64,000 bases of DNA from Enterobacter cloacae complex sp. R_G8 (GCF_024599795.1 NZ_CP102246.1:4526001-4590000); one strand, 5' to 3'. Positions 51,132-60,029 are shown, counted from the first letter of the stretch. Made by a program: numbers and translations. The notes: generated by a model from the letters alone, not told the origin.

Positions 51132-53042
51132 TCAAAACCGGCTCAAACTCTCCATCGCCACTGCCTTAAACCCGGCAAAATCACCGCAGCTACAGAGCCG
51201 TGACATCGCACGCTCGCGCAGGAAGGTGACGAAAATATCGTAGATCGCCATCGCCTCTTCGTATTCGCTTTTGCTGATGGCGAGCAGGAAGATGACGTGG
51301 GCGGTTTCGTCGCCCCACTGGACGCCGTGCGGGGCGAGCACGGTATAGACCACCGTTTTATGTGCCAGCAGACCCAGTGAGTGCGGCAGCGCGATGCCGT
51401 CGCCGAGCATGGTGCTGACGATGGCTTCACGTTCAACGACCGAGTCGAGGAACTCCGCCCCGACAAAGCCCTCCTCTTCAAGCTGGACGCAGAGCTCGCG
51501 GAACAGCGTTTGCTGGTCCACAGGGGCGTTGAGAATGCGGAAATGCGCGGCATCGAAGTATTTATCCAGCATCCACGGACGGGTTCTGTCCACCAGCACC
51601 AGCTTGCCAATCTGCTCCAGCTGGTAGTCCGTCGGGAACGGGGCAATCATCACCACCGGCTTTGACTTTTCACTGACGCGGGCAGTTGAGATCACAAAGT
51701 CTTCGCTAATGGATTCCGTCTGCTCGTACTCGCGAAGCGTAAGCGTGCGTGTGACCTCAATCTGCGGGTATTTGCGCTGCAGCACCGCCTCAATCATGCG
51801 CACCATGGCATTACCGGCATCGCACACCAGCAGCACGCGCGGCTGGCGCTGGTAGCCAATGTTATAGTGGCGCTCCAGCCCGACGCCAATATGCAGCACC
51901 AGGAAGCCAATCTCGTTTTCGCTGATCACATATGGCGTGTATTTGCCCCAGCTTGAGACTGCCGCCAGCGTCATATCCCACGCCATCGGATAGTGCTGCT
52001 TGATGTTATCCAGCAGCGGATTCGGGATCATGATTTGATACCGCACGCGGGTGATCATGGTTTTGATATGGGTAAGCAGATCCGCATGCAGCTGCTCGTC
52101 GCTGAGCAGGTTGTAGTTATAGTGGGTGTTGATATAGCGCAGGATGTAGTTGACCAGCGCTTCGTCGTCATCCGCATTGATGGCGCTCGGCGCGATATCC
52201 TGGATTTGCCGCGCGGCGATATGCACGCATAGCCAGCTCTCTTCCGAAGGGGAAAGCGCTTTGCCCGCCAGTTGCTGGATGGTCACCGCGATATCTTTCG
52301 CCGCGTCACGCACGTTCTCTTCCACATCTTCGGCGTGGAATTCCGGCAGCGGATACCCCTCGCTGATGCGGCGAACCGACACCGCGCAGTAGAGTCGCAG
52401 GAACAGCTCGCCTTCGTCGGTCAGGCGGATGTGATGCCGCGTCAGCGCCTCGTGCAGTACGGGCACCATCTGCTCTGCTACTCCGGCATTGAGCGCCACG
52501 TCGGTCACCAGCGGGTTCAGGCTGTCCTGCTGGGCCAGCTCCCAGAGCAGATCGGTCAGACAGGCGCGGGTCGCCATCTCACTGCCAAACAGCTTCATGC
52601 CGTGGCGTGGACGCGTTTCCAGCGTCAGGTTGTAGCGGTGGAACCACTCCCGCACCTCCACCATGTCGCTCTGCAGCGTGGCGCGGCTGACGAACCACTC
52701 ATCGGCCAGGTCTTCCAGCTTGAGTGAAAACGCCGAGGTGAGAAAACGCACCACCAGATAATGCACGCGCTCCGGCCCGGTACGGGGAATGCGCAGCGCG
52801 CGCGGGTGGGAAGCCTGTAGCTGCTGATAACGTACCGCATCGTCAATTTTGAGCTGGTAGCCATTGCCACGGCTAAGGATAAACTGCGCGCCGTGGCTTG
52901 CCAGCAGCGCGTTCAGGGCGGAAATATCCGCCCGGACGGTTCGCGTGGAGACCGACAGCCGCTGCGCCAGCTCGTCCTGCGGCAGCGTCTCGTTTTGCAA
53001 CAGATCGAAAAGTTGCGCTAAACGTTGGTTCGGAAATCGCAC
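51132..53042 (-). CDS. BglG/MtlR-type PRD transcriptional regulator with PTS EIIB and EIIA domains
   Basis: A 636-residue activator. It has an N-terminal helix-turn-helix (LSVSTRTVRADISALNALL, residues 29-47), a second Mga-like helix domain (about 85-165), two PTS regulation domains (about 170-400) with conserved histidines, an EIIB-like domain with Cys in VLLVCDAGNAM (about 410) and a C-terminal EIIA with ALPHS (about 555). Such proteins read PTS phosphorylation to control a nearby catabolic operon. The start is a GTG at 53042 with GAGGA upstream. It ends a leftward cluster of ten genes and probably regulates it; note that no classical EIIC permease is recognised in the cluster. Confidence 0.88.
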   Translation of the reverse strand: MRFPNQRLAQLFDLLQNETLPQDELAQRLSVSTRTVRADISALNALLASHGAQFILSRGNGYQLKIDDAVRYQQLQASHPRALRIPRTGPERVHYLVVRFLTSAFSLKLEDLADEWFVSRATLQSDMVEVREWFHRYNLTLETRPRHGMKLFGSEMATRACLTDLLWELAQQDSLNPLVTDVALNAGVAEQMVPVLHEALTRHHIRLTDEGELFLRLYCAVSVRRISEGYPLPEFHAEDVEENVRDAAKDIAVTIQQLAGKALSPSEESWLCVHIAARQIQDIAPSAINADDDEALVNYILRYINTHYNYNLLSDEQLHADLLTHIKTMITRVRYQIMIPNPLLDNIKQHYPMAWDMTLAAVSSWGKYTPYVISENEIGFLVLHIGVGLERHYNIGYQRQPRVLLVCDAGNAMVRMIEAVLQRKYPQIEVTRTLTLREYEQTESISEDFVISTARVSEKSKPVVMIAPFPTDYQLEQIGKLVLVDRTRPWMLDKYFDAAHFRILNAPVDQQTLFRELCVQLEEEGFVGAEFLDSVVEREAIVSTMLGDGIALPHSLGLLAHKTVVYTVLAPHGVQWGDETAHVIFLLAISKSEYEEAMAIYDIFVTFLRERAMSRLCSCGDFAGFKAVAMESLSRF

Positions 53043-53061
53043 GTCGTTGTCCTCTTACTGC

Positions 53062-54198
53062 TCAGGGTGAAATGACCATCTGGGATGGGCTGCCGACCGG
53101 GGTATAGTCTGACTCAAAGCTTAGCTTGCCGTCCTGACCGACGCGGAAACGGGTAATGTTGTCGCTGCGCTGGTTCATGACGTACAGCCAGCGCCCCTGT
53201 TTATCGAGCGTCAGGGTGCGCGGGTAGTCGCCACGCGTCCAGACATCGTCCTGATGCGTCAGCGTGCCCTCCGCTGTTACGGTAAAGTGCCCGATGCTGT
53301 TATGCAAACGGTTAGCCACATACAGCTGTTTACCATCTGAGCTCAGCACCAGCCCGGCCGCAAAACTGGTGCCTTTGTAACCTTCTGGCAGCGCGGAGAG
53401 CGTTTTGCCCTCTTTCAGCCTGCCGTTGCTGTCCAGCGTATAATGGGTGAGCGTTGACGCCTCTTCATTAATCAGCCACAGCGCATCCCCCTTCGGCGTA
53501 AAGACAAAGTGCCGCGGCCCGGCCCCTTTTGAGGAGGCGCTGATAAACGGCGGATCGTTCGGCGTCAGCTTGCCGGTTCGATCGTCAAAGCGGTACTGGT
53601 AGATACGATCCAGCCCCAGATCGGTGGAAAACACATATTTCCCGCTCGGATCGGCGGCGATCATGTGCGCATGGGGGCCATTATGATCGCTGATGGCAAA
53701 ACTGCCCTCCACAGCGGCTTCCGGTTTTGCCGCACCCGGTTCGCCCTGATCCTGACGTTTGTCCGTGGCGTCACCCAGGCTGCCATCGGCTTTGATCGAC
53801 AGCACGGCGATCGATCCACTTACGTAGTTTGCCACCAGCAGATGACGCCCGTTCGGCGTGAGCGACAGATACACCGGCCCCGCACCACCGGAGGAGATCT
53901 GATTCAGCTCGCTCAGTTCGCCGCTGGCACCAATACGCAGCGCCTGCACCACGCCCTGCTCCACTTCGCTTGCCAGATACAGCATTTTGCCATCGTGAGA
54001 GACGGTCAGTTGCGCGGCATTCGGTAGCTTGCTGACCAGCATTTTATCGCTGAGCGCACCGGTGTGCGGGTCCACAGTAAAGCGGTACAGCCCTTCCCCG
54101 TTGGGGTTGTAGGTGCCGACCCAGGCGTACTGCGTCTGGGCGATAGCGGCGTTAGCCAGTAAAGAGAGTGAAGCGACAAGCAAGGTACGGGTGTGCAT
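53062..54198 (-). CDS. Exported lactonase-like beta-propeller (Pgl/YbhE family)
   Basis: A 378-residue protein counted from ATG 54198 with AAGGAG upstream; the N-terminus (HTRTLLVASLSLLANAAIA) is a Sec signal peptide of about 20 residues. The rest is a seven-blade propeller of the lactonase (6-phosphogluconolactonase) family with repeated HxxxxxxPxGKYVFSTDLG and LTLDKQGRWLYVMNQ segments. Cytoplasmic Pgl is not exported, so this is likely a periplasmic lactonase acting on a sugar lactone before uptake. It is 19 bases from the regulator gene and separated from the aldolase by a palindromic repeat. Confidence 0.82.
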   Translation of the reverse strand: MHTRTLLVASLSLLANAAIAQTQYAWVGTYNPNGEGLYRFTVDPHTGALSDKMLVSKLPNAAQLTVSHDGKMLYLASEVEQGVVQALRIGASGELSELNQISSGGAGPVYLSLTPNGRHLLVANYVSGSIAVLSIKADGSLGDATDKRQDQGEPGAAKPEAAVEGSFAISDHNGPHAHMIAADPSGKYVFSTDLGLDRIYQYRFDDRTGKLTPNDPPFISASSKGAGPRHFVFTPKGDALWLINEEASTLTHYTLDSNGRLKEGKTLSALPEGYKGTSFAAGLVLSSDGKQLYVANRLHNSIGHFTVTAEGTLTHQDDVWTRGDYPRTLTLDKQGRWLYVMNQRSDNITRFRVGQDGKLSFESDYTPVGSPSQMVISP

Positions 54199-54229
54199 GG
54201 TGGCTCCTTCAGGTTGGTGCGGTGTGTTT

Positions 54230-54276
54230 CCCCTCACCCTAATCCTCTCCCAAAGGGAGAGGGCCGGGGTGAGGGG
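54230..54276. repeat. GC-rich palindromic repeat, copy 7 (complete)
   Basis: CCCCTCACCCTAATCCTCTCCC, then GGGAGAGGG and GGGGTGAGGGG, between the lactonase and aldolase genes. It may mark the end of the main catabolic transcript. Confidence 0.88.
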
Positions 54277-54282
54277 CAGTTT

Positions 54283-55023
54283 TTACTTCACCAGCGTCTT
54301 CGTCATCGCAAGCAGCGTACGCACATCATCCGGACGCGTATCGCCGCTGGCTTTGTCGATAATCGAGCTGTAAATATGCGGAATGATTTTGCTCACGCCC
54401 GCGTCCAGAGCGATCTGCAGGATCGCCTCGTAGTTTTCCAGATCGATACCCCCGGTCGGCTCCAGCCAGAAGTCGTGACGGGCGCAGGCTTCCGCCACGG
54501 CCTGGTATTCGTCACGGCACTTCAGACCGCCCATCGGGAAGTATTTGACTGAACTGCCGCCAAAGTCTTTCAGCAGGGCGATCGCCGTTTCAACCGGCAC
54601 AATGCCGTCCGGTGCCGCGCTGCTCAGCGGGCCGGTGGAGATTTTCACCATCCCGACGGTGCCGGTCGGCGAGACCAGCCCGTTGACCACCGATTCGTTC
54701 TGCCCCAGCAGCGCACGGCTGGTGGCCACGCCGGTGAAAACCTGGTTAACGTGCTGCGGCTGCACCTGACGGGAGATTTCGCTCACCATCGCCGACTGGT
54801 TCGGATCACCCGCCCCCAGGCCTACCGAGAGCGCGTTATCAATCAGCGCCGCGTACTCACGCATATCAGCAACCGCACTGGCCACGTCCGGGTAATTTTT
54901 GGAGAGCACGCCCACCAGCACATGACCTTCCGCCGCCTCGTAAATGGCGCTGGCATTCGCTTTTGAGCCTGCCAGCACGTTCAGGCAGACGCGGTCACGG
55001 TAAAAATTGGGGGTCAGTTTCAT
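54283..55023 (-). CDS. KDGP aldolase family protein (DgaF/EF_0839 type)
   Basis: A 246-residue TIM-barrel protein (LTPNFYRDRVCLNVLAGSKANA..., VKYFPMGGLK, WLEPTGGIDLENY) of the group annotated as 2-dehydro-3-deoxyphosphogluconate aldolase-like; Salmonella DgaF is a relative. It would split a keto-deoxy sugar acid phosphate into pyruvate and glyceraldehyde-3-phosphate. Its start overlaps the end of the ammonia-lyase gene by four bases (ATGA), so the product of that enzyme is its expected substrate. Confidence 0.83.
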   Translation of the reverse strand: MKLTPNFYRDRVCLNVLAGSKANASAIYEAAEGHVLVGVLSKNYPDVASAVADMREYAALIDNALSVGLGAGDPNQSAMVSEISRQVQPQHVNQVFTGVATSRALLGQNESVVNGLVSPTGTVGMVKISTGPLSSAAPDGIVPVETAIALLKDFGGSSVKYFPMGGLKCRDEYQAVAEACARHDFWLEPTGGIDLENYEAILQIALDAGVSKIIPHIYSSIIDKASGDTRPDDVRTLLAMTKTLVK

Positions 55024-56138
55024 GCCTTTTTCTCCTGTCCTAACACTTCGCTTATGCGGCGGTACACAATGTTCAACTGCTCAGCGTTCACGCTGCGCAC
55101 GTCCGCTTCGATAATCCCTTCGTTGGCCTTGTAGCCGCGGAAATAAATGGCGTATTCGCCCTGCTTCAGGGCATTCACCAGCTCGCCGGTGCCGATGCCG
55201 GTTACGGCTTCGTCAAACTTAATCTCGGTGCGCGCGATATCGCGACCGGCACTGTCCCAGACCACGCGCGCGGTGACGCCGTTAAGGGTGTTGAGCGCAT
55301 CGATAAACGGTGTCATCTTCGCCACCATCTCCGTCCCACTCTCTTTGGTCGCCGTCAGGTAGTGTTCGATGGCGCAGGTCAGACCGAGGATCCCCTCTTT
55401 ACCCACCTTCATGGCGCGGCCAATGCCCGCCGTCTGGCGCTTCACCCACTCAACGTACTGGGTTTTGCCGATCACCAGCCCGCTGGTTGGCCCTTCAATT
55501 GCCTTCGCGCCGCTGTAGATCACCAGGTCGGCACCGGAGCGGTAATAGGTATGCAGATCTTCTTCCGCTGCGGCATCGACGATCAGGGGCAGATCGTGTT
55601 TGCGCGCCACAACCGCGGCCTGCTCAACGCTGAGCATGCTTTTCTGCACGCAGTGGTGCGATTTGATATAGAGGATCGCCGCCGTGCGCGGGGTGATCGC
55701 CGCCGCCAGCTGATCGGCTGAGCATTCGTTAGCGTAACCCGCTTCCACCAGCTTGCCGCCGCCCAGCGCCACCATGGTGCCCACCGGCGCGCCAAAGTTA
55801 ACGTTGTGGCCTTTCGGTAGAACGATTTCGTTGTTCTCAACTGGAGTGACGTGCAGGTTTTCCAGCAGCCAGTCGCTGTCTTTCACCAGCACCGCCGCCA
55901 CGGACTGGGCGATGCCCGCGGATGCGCAGGAGACCACCGTCGCCCCTTCCACCTCCAGCAGCTTCGCGATGTATTCCCCGGTTTTGTTGACCAGATCCTT
56001 CATCTCGAAATAGTGATTCATGCCGTCCATCGCCGCCTGCACCACTTCCGGGCGTGGCGTGGAGACACCCAGCGCCGTCATGCGGCCAGAGGTGTTGATG
56101 ACTTGCTTTAAGTGGTACTTCTCATAAATCGAAGGCAT
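55020..56138 (-). CDS. PLP-dependent ammonia-lyase (DgaE/SelA-like)
   Basis: A 372-residue fold-type I PLP enzyme of the DgaE (D-glucosaminate-6-phosphate ammonia-lyase) group, related to selenocysteine synthase. The cofactor aspartate is D188 (PLIVDAAAEED) and the Schiff-base lysine K212 (YSGAKAIEGP). DgaE converts D-glucosaminate-6-phosphate to 2-keto-3-deoxygluconate-6-phosphate and ammonia. Its start overlaps the amidohydrolase gene by 17 bases. An amino-sugar acid substrate is inferred. Confidence 0.87.
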   Translation of the reverse strand: MPSIYEKYHLKQVINTSGRMTALGVSTPRPEVVQAAMDGMNHYFEMKDLVNKTGEYIAKLLEVEGATVVSCASAGIAQSVAAVLVKDSDWLLENLHVTPVENNEIVLPKGHNVNFGAPVGTMVALGGGKLVEAGYANECSADQLAAAITPRTAAILYIKSHHCVQKSMLSVEQAAVVARKHDLPLIVDAAAEEDLHTYYRSGADLVIYSGAKAIEGPTSGLVIGKTQYVEWVKRQTAGIGRAMKVGKEGILGLTCAIEHYLTATKESGTEMVAKMTPFIDALNTLNGVTARVVWDSAGRDIARTEIKFDEAVTGIGTGELVNALKQGEYAIYFRGYKANEGIIEADVRSVNAEQLNIVYRRISEVLGQEKKA

Positions 56139-57255
56139 GTTCCGTGCTCCCTTGTTCGGTCATGTAGCCCTTGCCCGCGCGGATCGCGGCAAGCGGCACC
56201 AGAATATGTTCAGCCTGCAGGCTGTCGTTTTCAGCATCCACCAGCAGCGTTGGCTGGCGTTTAAGGGTGAACAGCGTCAGGTCGGCGTCGAGGCCGGGTT
56301 CGATACGCCCTTTGCGCGACAGGCGCAGGCCGTCGGCGGCGTTGGCGGTGACGCAATCAATCACCTGCGGCAATGACATGCCGATGGCGAGGAATTTCGA
56401 CATCACGCTTGCCAGCGAGCCCACCGGGCCATTGATGCGGTTGCGGCAGTAGATATCCGAGCTGATGGTGTGCGGCAGAATGCCCATCGCGATAGCGCGT
56501 TTCGCCACTTCAAAGCTGAAGCTCGCCGTACCGTGACCGACGTCCAGCCGCACGCCGCGTTTCAGGGCAGAGGCAATGGAGGCGCGCAGTTCGCCGGAAG
56601 GCGTCAGAATGCGGTTTGGCTTGCCGTTGTAGCAGTGGGTAATGATGTCGCCCGAGCTCAGCAGCTCGGCAATTTCATCCAGATTCGGCGGGTTATTGCC
56701 AATGTGCACCATCAGCGGCAGGTCGCCGTTCTCTTTCTGAATGGCTTTCGCACGCTCCAGCGGCGTAATACCGTTTTCACCCACCACGCTGCTGCTCATG
56801 CGCGCTTTCAGCCCGACGATAAAGTCAGGATGGCGTTTCACCGCCTGCTTCACGGCATCGGCATCAATATTCACCATATTGGCCAGCTCGTTCTGGGCAA
56901 TCAGCCCCACGCGGGAGATATTCAGCAGGGCAAAGACCTCGGTTGAGGCCTTGCGGGTAATGTCATAGAAATCATCCACGTCATCGGCACCGGTACTGCC
57001 CGCATCCACTACGGTGGTGACGCCGGTAGCGATACCCACGCTGTCCGGTTCGTCGTGGTAAATGGGGGAGTTCGGGTAGCAGTGGACGTGGGAGTCGATC
57101 CAGCCTGCGCTGACGAACACGTCACCGTTCAGCTCCACCGTTTTGCGGGCGGGAGCGTCTATGTCGCCTGTTGCGGCAATTTTCCCGTCCAGAATGGCGA
57201 TATCGGTCAGGGTATCGTCGCTAAGGCGCGCACGGCGCAGGAGTAAATCAAACAT
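56122..57255 (-). CDS. Amidohydrolase/deacetylase-family metallohydrolase
   Basis: A 377-residue amidohydrolase-superfamily enzyme. Metal ligands are seen in DSHVH (about 54-58), the probably carbamylated lysine in VGLKARM (about 149), HIGNN and HCYNG histidines, and the catalytic aspartate in SSDIYC (about 265). It resembles D-aminoacylases and N-acetyl amino-sugar deacetylases. A deacetylation or deamidation before the ammonia-lyase would be logical: N-acyl amino-sugar acid to free amine. Substrate unknown. Confidence 0.85.
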   Translation of the reverse strand: MFDLLLRRARLSDDTLTDIAILDGKIAATGDIDAPARKTVELNGDVFVSAGWIDSHVHCYPNSPIYHDEPDSVGIATGVTTVVDAGSTGADDVDDFYDITRKASTEVFALLNISRVGLIAQNELANMVNIDADAVKQAVKRHPDFIVGLKARMSSSVVGENGITPLERAKAIQKENGDLPLMVHIGNNPPNLDEIAELLSSGDIITHCYNGKPNRILTPSGELRASIASALKRGVRLDVGHGTASFSFEVAKRAIAMGILPHTISSDIYCRNRINGPVGSLASVMSKFLAIGMSLPQVIDCVTANAADGLRLSRKGRIEPGLDADLTLFTLKRQPTLLVDAENDSLQAEHILVPLAAIRAGKGYMTEQGSTEHAFDL

Positions 57256-57297
57256 GGGGTTCTCCTGATAAGGCGGGCGCCAGCGCGCCCGCAGGTA

Positions 57298-57939
57298 TTA
57301 AAGGGCGACCGGGAACAGCCAGCCTAAAATCATGGCGCCAAGGATGGCACCGCCGGTGATCGGCTTCTGCCAGATGTAGAACAGCAGCGCGCCCAGCAGG
57401 GAACCGACGCCAATCGGAATGGAAGCGGTCATGGCGCTGAGGATAATCAACGGACCCAGAAAACGACCGGAGGCATTGCCCGCGCCCATCATCACGTCCG
57501 CCCCGTAGGTGGAGTTGCTCTGGTTGATGGTGAACTTACGCGCCAGGATGATGACGTAGCCGATCGCCAGACCAATCACCAGGCCGGTAATGAGCGAGGC
57601 AATGAAGTTGGTCACCGGGAACATGATCCCCGCACCCAACAGCAGTGCCGGCACACCAAGACCCACGCCGGTCTGGATCGCCCCGCCGATGTCGAGGATC
57701 CCTACCAGCGATCCTTCGATGATGCGTGCGAACAGGAAGCTCGCGCCGAACGCCGCCACCGCGCCGTATACACCGGTATCAATTCCCGCCTTCAGCATCG
57801 CCACGAAGGCCACTTCGTTAAACGCGCCGATGCCGTAGAGGTAGTACATGTGCGTCCCGGCAAATACGCCGGAGGAGAGCAGGCCAACGAAGATCGGGAA
57901 CGACCAGTCGGCATACCAAAAACCTTTATTCTGTTCCAT
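57298..57939 (-). CDS. Multi-pass membrane protein of the DUF4310 type
   Basis: A 213-residue hydrophobic protein with about six helices (WSFPIFVGLLSSGVFAGTHMYYLYGIG...; GVGLGVPALLLGAGIMFPVTNFIASLITGLVIGLAIGYV). I recognise it as belonging to the pair of membrane proteins (DUF4310 and DUF4311) found together in an Enterococcus faecalis EF_0829-EF_0839-like conserved cluster; which DUF number applies to which protein is from memory. With the 258-residue protein it probably forms a transporter unlike known PTS EIIC families. Confidence 0.78.
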   Translation of the reverse strand: MEQNKGFWYADWSFPIFVGLLSSGVFAGTHMYYLYGIGAFNEVAFVAMLKAGIDTGVYGAVAAFGASFLFARIIEGSLVGILDIGGAIQTGVGLGVPALLLGAGIMFPVTNFIASLITGLVIGLAIGYVIILARKFTINQSNSTYGADVMMGAGNASGRFLGPLIILSAMTASIPIGVGSLLGALLFYIWQKPITGGAILGAMILGWLFPVAL

Positions 57940-57952
57940 TCAGAGGCTCCTG

Positions 57953-58729
57953 TTATTTACCGCTGAGCGAGTTGTGGATCATATCGAGCCAGTTCGGCAC
58001 GGTCAGATGGAAGGATTCGATCATCTTCATGTCGAAGCCGCGGAAGAAGCCGCTCAGCACGAACAGCAGAACGATAGCCGCCATCATCACCCTGGTGACG
58101 TGGTTCCAGCCGCTCTCTTCCACGCCTTTACCGATCAGGATCCCCAGTACCAGGCCCGGTACGGCGTTGCCCATAATCAACTGCGCCGCGCCGCCAAAGA
58201 TGGTGGCCCAGAAACCCGATTTTTTACCCGCGTCGATGGCCGCCAGCCAGAAGATCACCGGCATCACGGTGTTGACCAGCAGGTTTGCCGCCGGTACCAG
58301 TACCTTCACGGCGGTGACCTGCAGCGCGGCCGGCACGGAGGAGGCAGTCAGGTTAAGGAAGGTGACGACAATCATGCCGATGATGCCGCAGGCAATCGCC
58401 ATTTTGCGGGGATCGTGCAGCGTTTCGCCGACGTTACGGTTTTTGATCATCAAGGCTGCGGCACCCCAGTTTGGGATGATGCGGTGGTCAACGTCCTGTG
58501 TGAAAGCCCCTGCGGCCACGGAAGAGGCCCAGGCGTTAAAGAAGAAGCCTAACCCAAAGGAGAAGTGAGACGCTGGGTCCCCTTCGCAGGAGTTCAGTTC
58601 CCCCAACGTACGAAACGCGCCCATCCCCTGAGTGGTAGGCGCATGAAACATGCGTGCAGCCCCGGCCCCCACACCGACGCCCACCAGGCCGCCAATGATG
58701 AGCGATTTTATTAATATAATTAAGAACAT
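57953..58729 (-). CDS. Multi-pass membrane protein of the DUF4311 type
   Basis: A 258-residue membrane protein (MFLIILIKSLIIGGLVGVGVGAGAARMFHAPTT starts the first helix) with conserved GELNSCEGDPASHFSFGLGFFFNAWASS and several more helices. Thirteen bases separate it from the next membrane gene. It is the likely second half of a two-subunit uptake system. No biochemical function is known to me. Confidence 0.78.
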   Translation of the reverse strand: MFLIILIKSLIIGGLVGVGVGAGAARMFHAPTTQGMGAFRTLGELNSCEGDPASHFSFGLGFFFNAWASSVAAGAFTQDVDHRIIPNWGAAALMIKNRNVGETLHDPRKMAIACGIIGMIVVTFLNLTASSVPAALQVTAVKVLVPAANLLVNTVMPVIFWLAAIDAGKKSGFWATIFGGAAQLIMGNAVPGLVLGILIGKGVEESGWNHVTRVMMAAIVLLFVLSGFFRGFDMKMIESFHLTVPNWLDMIHNSLSGK

Positions 58730-58751
58730 CAGTCTGCCCTTTTATGAATAA

Positions 58752-59051
58752 TCAGCGTTGCGTGACGAAATCCACCTGGTCAAGATTGATGGCGGTCACG
58801 TTGACGGTCACATCCAGCTCCACGCTGTAGGTGCGTCTTTCCCGGCGCAAAAAGAAGAACAGAAAGGCTTCTTTACGCACCGCTTCTTGCGCCTGAACGA
58901 CCTGCACATCCTGTGGCTCAATACGCAGTAAGATATGCGGTGAGGCTTTCATCACCGCGGCCTGAACGTGGTTGAGCGCGTCGGCAAAGGCGCGCGCTTT
59001 GGCGTCGCCCTTCCCCTTCACTCTCACCGTGGTTGTGAACTGTTCTTTCAT
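58752..59051 (-). CDS. Small soluble protein of the DUF4312 type
   Basis: A 99-residue protein from ATG 59051 (MKEQFTTTVRVKGKGDAKARAFADALNHVQ) with a central FFFLRRERRTY segment. The TAA of the preceding gene is two bases upstream. Always found with the two membrane proteins in the conserved cluster; role unknown, perhaps a cytoplasmic component of the transporter. Confidence 0.75.
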   Translation of the reverse strand: MKEQFTTTVRVKGKGDAKARAFADALNHVQAAVMKASPHILLRIEPQDVQVVQAQEAVRKEAFLFFFLRRERRTYSVELDVTVNVTAINLDQVDFVTQR

Positions 59052-59053
59052 GC

Positions 59054-59416
59054 TTATGCGCCGTGCTTCTTCTGCCACGCCTGCACCAGACGCTCACCCA
59101 GCTCTTCTTTATCCATAAAGCCAAAGCCCAGCACGTTGCAGCCTTCGTTGATGGCGGTCACCCCCTCATCCACGGAGCGCATGCCGTATTTCGCTTTGTA
59201 GCCATATTTGGTTTGCGCCGTGATGGCACCCGCGCCGCCGCTGCCGCAGAAGGAGATGCCGAAGGTGGCGTTTTCCGCTTTCATGACGTCGCCGAGTTTC
59301 ATATCTGCCGCCATACCCGGCACGACAACCGCACGTCCACCCGCTTTTTCCACACCGGCAGCCACTTTCTGGCCTTTACCCAGGCGATCGCCAATCACGA
59401 CTGTAATCTGTTCCAT
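59054..59416 (-). CDS. SFCGS-family glycine-rich protein (EIIB-like?)
   Basis: A 120-residue protein from ATG 59416, preceded by AAGGAG. It begins EQITVVIGDRLGKGQKVAAGVEKAGGRAVVVPG and contains the family signature FGISFCGSGGAGAITA around residue 51 with a conserved cysteine. Its size and the cysteine loop would suit a phosphoryl-carrier EIIB-like role beside a PRD-controlled operon, but this is speculation. Confidence 0.78.
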   Translation of the reverse strand: MEQITVVIGDRLGKGQKVAAGVEKAGGRAVVVPGMAADMKLGDVMKAENATFGISFCGSGGAGAITAQTKYGYKAKYGMRSVDEGVTAINEGCNVLGFGFMDKEELGERLVQAWQKKHGA

Positions 59417-59426
59417 GTGTTGCTCC

Positions 59427-59747
59427 TTAAAGGTTGTCTTTCGCGACTTCAAAGTGAACGGAGAGCAGCCAGGCTTCTTCGTCAGGAAGGTTGCCAAACT
59501 GCGCTACCACTTCACGGGCGAGCCGCATTGAATCCGGTGAAATTTCGTCGAACAGCTCTGCCTCCACTTCCGGCAGCGGCTCGCCGGTCACGGACCGGTG
59601 CGCCATCGCGCGGACATGGGAGGTGAGCATCTGTTCCTGTACTGCATTGGGGATGATGTTGTGCCGGGCCAGCAGGGCGTAAACCTGCTGCAGCATGGTG
59701 TTCGCGAGCTTTTCTGTTTGCTCCGCCTGATCCCCAACGTCGTTCAT
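59427..59747 (-). CDS. PRD-domain protein, first gene of the cluster
   Basis: A 106-residue protein consisting of a single PTS regulation domain (NTMLQQVYALLARHNIIPNAVQEQMLTSHVRAM...EAWLLSVHFEVAK) with histidines at the usual places. ATG 59747 has GGAG four bases before, so it is preferred to an in-frame GTG at 59765. A free-standing PRD without DNA-binding part is typical of this conserved cluster. It may sense phosphorylation state of the system. Confidence 0.78.
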   Translation of the reverse strand: MNDVGDQAEQTEKLANTMLQQVYALLARHNIIPNAVQEQMLTSHVRAMAHRSVTGEPLPEVEAELFDEISPDSMRLAREVVAQFGNLPDEEAWLLSVHFEVAKDNL

Positions 59748-59833
59748 TACCGCTCCGTTACTCACTGGTCTTACCCCGTTAATGGCTCTGGAATAAAACT
59801 AACGTTGGCGATGAAGGGTTTGTAGCGAGTTGT

Positions 59834-59853
59834 TTTCCACTTCGAAGTGGAAA
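59834..59853. promoter_or_regulatory. Perfect 20-bp palindrome upstream of the PRD-led operon
   Basis: TTTCCACTTC and GAAGTGGAAA are fully symmetric with no spacer, 87 bases before the PRD gene start. It is a likely operator for the local regulator or another repressor. A terminator is less likely, as a zero-loop palindrome makes a poor hairpin. Confidence 0.5.
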
Positions 59854-59917
59854 GGCGAGCCGCAGCAGTGATCTGTGCCACATAAATAGGCTGAATCTGG
59901 ATAAATCGCTGTATTTG

Positions 59918-59933
59918 CGTGATGAATATCACG
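59918..59933 (-). promoter_or_regulatory. CRP-like site upstream of the PRD-led operon
   Basis: CGTGA-TGAATA-TCACG is a perfect dyad one base per half away from the CRP consensus; it also resembles an FNR site with altered first base. It is 171 bases upstream of the first gene, a usual distance for activation of a catabolic operon. Confidence 0.5.
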
Positions 59934-60029
59934 TTATCTGACGGCAAATATGGGGAGAGCGAAGCGGAAAAGATTACGAGCCGACTCGTAGAAATGTGAC
60001 GTGGATAAGGTTTTCTTATGGGGATTCGC

